Assembly: GCA_940671915.1 (NCBI GenBank)
Contig: CALNVZ010002100.1
Location: forward strand, 7,975,132-8,039,131
DNA: 64,000 nt
Source of the DNA: Paracentrotus lividus
Lineage: Eukaryota > Echinodermata > Echinoidea > Camarodonta > Echinidae
Direction of reading: 5' to 3'
Part shown: positions 59,765 through 64,000 of the stretch, piece after piece
How the letters are laid out: every line of letters begins with the position of its first letter
Position numbering within the stretch: position 1 is the stretch's first letter
The notes under the pieces: generated by a model
Told to the model about the DNA's origin: nothing
What the model saw: the letters and a program-made list of their open reading frames with translations, nothing else
The model's database searches: none
Made by a program: the position numbers and the translations under genes

Positions 59765-60680
59765 TGCATTATGAATTGAATTGAATTGAATTGAAGACTT
59801 TATTCCAGACACAGCTGCAGATGCAGAGGTCCATATCAACATACAACATAAAATAGTATAGGTTATGAATACAATGATAATACTGAAATACATAGTTAAC
59901 AAAGAAAAGTAAAAGATCTACAATGAGAAGAGCATCTGAGATATACAGTGCAAAGATTAAAACAAAAATAAGAAAAGAAAGAAGGGGGAAAATAAAAAGG
60001 ACTAAGGCCTAACAATATACACAATATCTGAAACCCTACCTTTGGCAAGAACAAAAACTTAAATAAATTCAACGAATGAGATATCTATTACTTAAACAAA
60101 CAAACAAACCAGAAATAACACTAAATCCTTATGACTCTGCCAACAGGTTTTTGTACCAAAGCTTCCACAATTCTGAGAAGTACCTTGAGCTGCTCTGTAG
60201 AGGGTTAACCAATATATTTACAATTGTATTATTCGAGTTGTCAATTCTGAGAATAAACTTGAAAGTTAGATTTCTAACCACAGCTTGACACGAAGGTACA
60301 TGAGCGTCTGCAAACATTCTACTAGCACTAGAGTGCCTTGGTACCCTAAGAAGCATCCTCATAGCATCATTATAGGCTACTGTAAGTTTCTTCAAACTGC
60401 TCTTTTTAAATCTGCACCACAGGTGTGCAGTGTATAGAGGGGTACAATATGCTCTAAATAATTCAACTTTAACAGCTAGAGAACACATATGGAACTTTCT
60501 GCAGAGTGTGTTCCCCTGTGCGTATAGTCTACGACACTGTCTATAAATATCTTTATCATCACACAGATCCTCTGTAAAAAAAAAAAATGACCGAGGTACT
60601 TAGACTCTTTACGAACGTCAAGTTTTGTGCCACATTATAGATAAAAATCTGGAAACACTAACTTACTATGGACCTGCTAA
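59765..60680 (-). mobile_element. LINE 3' fragment (reverse transcriptase C-terminus)
   Basis: Minus-strand frames read DIYRQCRRLYAQGNTLCRKF, then VELFRAYCTPLYTAHLW and YNDAMRMLLRVPRHSSASRM, the standard C-terminal region of jockey/CR1-like ORF2 proteins. A frameshift lies at the A run 60576-60588. The 3' end is a short attgaattgaattgaa repeat at 59775-59793, typical for such LINEs. The catalytic part of the reverse transcriptase is absent. Confidence 0.85.
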
Positions 60681-60904
60681 CCATAAAATACCACTGGATA
60701 GGAGTCATCTCTGAAATTTCTTTTTTTTTAATCTATTATTTTATATCGTGATGTCAGGTCACGTGTGTGACATTTTAGTGGGTCACGTGTGTGACCTATA
60801 GCAAACTGTACAGAAAAATGAATATATTTCATATTATATAAATGTACATTTTGAGCAATTATATCCGCTATGGTAAAACTTTTATGAACTCAACCCTAAT
60901 CACT

Positions 60905-61390
60905 CACTGGGGTGTTTTGGTAGCTGTCAAGACTGGGGGAGGGGCGGGGAGGGAGGGGTCTCAAGATGCCCCCTATGAAGTTCTCGGTTGTTAATAGCGC
61001 GAGCACACCGAAAATTGGCACGATGGTAGTGTGTGATGTAAACTACAAGAAAGCACTGTTAATTTTCCCAAAATAATAATTATTTATTTTATATGAATTA
61101 ATTATGCTATTTTATGCATTGCATGAAGTCATAATTTTTGTTCTATTTGACAAACTAAAGCTTATGGAATGCTAATTTTGTTTTTGCATAATCTTTATAG
61201 CATTCCTAACAATTTTACATGGAAAAAAATTTGGTATCTAAAAAAATTCCTTATGTATTTCATTGTTTTATGAATTTCTTATGTATTACCTTGTTTTTTT
61301 TTTCGATCTTTTGTTTTTCTTTGTTTTTTCGTAAAAATTATTGGAGAACCATTTTGGAGCATGATAATGCTAAAACATTCAGACCTTTAT
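60905..61390 (+). mobile_element. Dispersed repeat, copy related to 26.85-27.31 kb
   Basis: Starts ggggtgttttggtagctgtc, then a G-rich run, gcgcgagcacaccgaaaatt, ttatgcattgcatgaagtca and agaaccattttggagcatga. Order and spacing are the same as in the minus-strand copy in the PARP4-like intron. Confidence 0.7.
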
Positions 61391-62049
61391 GACCGCCCCC
61401 ACCCAGTGGGTCACGTGTGTGACCAATTTGTTTGCTAATTAATAATCAAATTAAAACTTGTCATGGATTCATATTTGGTGAGATTCAAGGTACATTAAAT
61501 CTAGCTTTGGAGAAAAAAATATTAATAATACCAGGGCCACGGTTAAGGCGGGGCATAAAATTTTTGTGTTTTCTGGTCACGTGTGTGACATTTGAGGGCA
61601 ATTAATTTTTTTCAGGGTTGATTATCTTAATATAATCAATTAAACAACATTATTTTGGGGATTAGATTAAAAGGAATAGAGGTAAATAATTTAATGACAG
61701 TAATCCAAATAAGGAAGTCAGCATATCCATTCTAGCCAGGGTTAAAAAAATGATATTTTATGTACCGTTTTTCCATCTAATTATCATTTGTTTTTATAAT
61801 TTATGCAAATGAGCATGAACAATTGCAAAAATCGCCGTGACGGAAAAGACATTAGTTCATGAAACTTGAGACATTGCTCTATTTGAATACGCAGCTTAAA
61901 ATCAAAAAGCAAAAACTTTATTTTGTCCCAAAGAGGTTCACTTTTCAAAGAATGGCCGAAAAGATCAAGTAGAAAATAATTCGAAAACCTGTGACACCGG
62001 GGGCGAGACTCATAATGGGCGCCGCTTGATTCCAACATCAATGCCTGTG

Positions 62050-62195
62050 AGGGGGTAATTGTCCTCTGGGGTAGTATACACCGGGTGTAACTGTCAGGGG
62101 GTAATTGTCCTCGGGGGTAGTTGTCCTCGGGGATATTGTCCGGGTTAATTGTCAGGGCGTAATTGTCCAGGGGGTAACTGTTGGGGGTAATTGTA
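62050..62195. repeat. Minisatellite in inverse orientation, GGGGGTAATTGTCC
   Basis: About nine copies of gggggtaattgtcc. The left flank (ttccaacatcaatgcc, gtgacacc, tcgaaaac) is the reverse complement of the right flank of the 57.2 kb array. Confidence 0.92.
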
Positions 62196-62214
62196 AAAGA
62201 TGGGAGGTAAGTCA

Positions 62215-63060
62215 GAATTTGACCTCCGATGACCTCTAGAGGTCATTGAACTCAAAATATCAGAATAATGATGTTTTTAATCAATTTGCGTAATGAATGA
62301 CATGGTAATAAAGTACGAAACATGCATTTCTATCTTACAATTAGATATTGGTAACGTCACCAGGGTTTTAAATTTGAACTCTGACGACAGTGAAAGGTCA
62401 ATAACCTCGAAAAATTCAGAGTATTGACATTTGGGGTCATGATTAACAAAGAACATGGTTATGGTGTGTAATATTTATGTATTTATGCTATACTGGGGTT
62501 CGCCTTATATTAGAACAGAGCATTTAGAACCAATTAAAAAGTTCTTACCTTTGACCTCGTAGTGCTGAAAAAGGTCAGTGCACTCAAAATTATCAGATTT
62601 TTTTATTTTGTCATCATTGGTTAACATGGTTATGATGTATTAAAAATGAATTTCAACAGTTGTCTTGAAGTTCATATTTCATGGGTGTCGACCTTTGAAT
62701 CTAACTTGAACTTTGAGGACAGTGACAGGTCAATGACCTCCAAAAATCAGAATATTGACATTTACGGTCATGTTAACGTAGAAACATGCTTATTGTATAT
62801 ATTTATGCATTTGTGCTATGCCTGTAAATTTTCCTAAATTAGACAGAGCATTTGGAAATAATTAACAAGTTCTTACCTTTGACCTCTGAGGACTGAAAAG
62901 GTCAATGACCTCAAAATTATCAGATTATTGTTCTTTGGTTGTTTTTTTTTTTGTTAACTAAAATGTGGTTATATGATGTGAAACTGCTTTCATATTTTAC
63001 ATAGCTGAGCATCGTAGTTATCAACAAGAGTTTCTGCCTTTGACTTCTGATGTCAAATCA
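62215..63060. repeat. Degenerate tandem repeats with TGACCT/AGGTCA words
   Basis: Five to six units, about 160 bp each, each with tttgacctctgaggac, aaggtcaatgacctc and atcagaatattgacattt-like phrases (near 62218, 62372, 62551, 62690, 62878, 63038). Confidence 0.78.
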
Positions 63061-63300
63061 TTTATGTACAGTGTCATTGTCTACTGCAAATACAACTACA
63101 GTCACAGGTCTACTTTCTTATTCCTATAGACCAAACATGCCAATGTGTCACTTTTTCTGAAGTGGGTTCATTCGGGTCCTCTGTTCTTTGCCTATGTTCA
63201 CATATAGAAGCTGGAGGCCGACGAACTGCATGCTTCAACTTGCATATACTGTACAGTGGGGAGCAAAACGGTACATCACTGTGGATGCTGATGTTGTGGT

Positions 63301-63688
63301 AGCCTACTGGCTCATGCTGTAGCGTCTTTCAGCAACATTAATCATGGCGAGCTTTGGAATTGGATAGATATTCGTGTCGGATCCAGCTTTCCGGTACATA
63401 CAATGTACATATACATCACATGTACCTGTTTGCTCACTGAACTGGTTGCTGCCAAAATCGAAGACATATATGCTTCTCTCCCACCTGGAATGCCCTAAAA
63501 ATGTGACACTGTATGCTTCTGTTGGTAGAAGAGGAAAGAAGATCGTGAGGACCATAATGTCAGAGTTGTCAATAAAGACTCCATAACATGGTCATACTGA
63601 GTCTAGCCTCTCAATGATGTGGTATATCTGGCTGGGAAGGGATAATACTTCTTTTGGATAATTTGAATCAAATTCCATGAACTGACCA
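63301..63688 (-). pseudogene. Possible minus-strand coding relic, unrecognised
   Basis: After a splice-acceptor-like tcacttgcag, the minus strand reads GQFMEFDSNYPKEVLSLPSQ, IYHIIERLDSV, a TGA, then IDNSDIMVLTIF and SVTFLGHSRWERSIYVFDFG, CDVYVHCMY. The one stop in an otherwise protein-like stretch suggests a decayed exon or domesticated element, but I do not recognise the family. Codon texture is better than in neighbouring chance frames. Confidence 0.3.
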
Positions 63689-64000
63689 CTGCAAGTGAAA
63701 GAGGGGATACTATTGCCGCAAGTGCACCAAGACGCACTCAAGTGCATGTTTTCTTAATTACTTAAACTTAAGTTCCTCCTCCATTGGGTAGTGCAAGTGG
63801 GGAGCAAGCATTGTCCATCTAGTTCGGTCTCTGGTAGTTCTCTTCCTACTCCGAAGGGGTCAGGTCTAAGTAAGGAACGGACACCTAGCACCTAGTAAAT
63901 GTTTTGACGACCTCTCTTCCTTTTCCCATTTGGGTGCCAGGTTATTGCAAATTAGGGACTGATGTTGATGACATTCTTCGGACATGTCCTGCAAATATCA

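Larger units (their letters stand above)
55981..64000. other. Region upstream of the tetraspan gene, no gene supported
   Basis: 56.0-56.7 kb shows nothing recognisable. A promoter for the minus-strand gene should lie here but no core element can be named. The rest is repeats, a LINE fragment and a possible minus-strand coding relic near 63.3-63.7 kb. Confidence 0.6.

Noticed and set aside
1-64000. CRISPR array, operon, ribosome-binding site or other prokaryotic feature
   Set aside because: Spliced genes, LINEs, SINE heads and microsatellites show this is animal nuclear DNA; none of the direct repeats has the regular spacer pattern of CRISPR.

Overview
This is animal nuclear genomic DNA. It is AT-rich and intron-rich, with long introns, GT-AG splice sites, microsatellites, homopolymer runs, LINE remnants and a dense population of small inverted-repeat elements. 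The main gene encodes a PARP4 (vault PARP) homologue. Gene content and repeat style suggest a marine invertebrate, possibly an echinoderm such as a sea urchin, but I cannot fix the species from sequence alone.

Two spliced genes can be read. (1) Plus strand, 2349-34451: the 3' part of a PARP4-like gene. Sixteen exons join in frame without a break (4368 nt, 1455 residues plus stop). They encode a VIT domain, a VWA domain with a MIDAS motif, an acidic linker, one very large exon carrying six full and two decayed copies of a roughly 50-65 residue repeat, and a C-terminal domain resembling the vault-binding end of PARP4. The BRCT and PARP catalytic parts would lie left of the window and are not seen. 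(2) Minus strand, 55980-44147: six small exons joining in frame into a complete 177-residue protein with four hydrophobic segments and a Cys-rich N-terminus, reminiscent of the LAPTM4/5 (Mtp) tetraspan group. The two genes converge, with about 9.7 kb of repeat-rich sequence between their stop codons.

Layout: 1-2348 is a PARP4-like intron with a CA/TG foldback element. 2349-4776 holds the VIT exons, with two hairpin elements between them. 4777-13620 is a large intron with a 25-N gap followed by about 7 kb that looks like uncorrected long-read sequence, including noisy second copies of the next two exons. 13621-15525 holds the end of the VIT region and the VWA exons. 15526-23803 is an 8.3 kb repeat-laden intron. 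23804-34451 holds the rest of the gene, including a five-copy 208-bp tandem array and a decayed duplicate exon. 34452-44146 is intergenic with several inverted-repeat elements. 44147-55980 is the tetraspan gene, whose introns hold a run of four foldback elements of about 0.94-0.98 kb. 55981-64000 is intergenic: a 14-bp minisatellite present in inverted orientation at both ends of a 5 kb segment, a LINE 3' fragment, six copies of a GTCAC-GTGT-GTGAC palindrome, and degenerate repeats carrying AGGTCA inverted motifs.

The two genes show no evident functional link. Vault-particle biology (PARP4-like) and an endolysosomal or junctional tetraspan are inferred from family resemblance only. The most important caution is that 6.0-13.1 kb should not be treated as reliable sequence.
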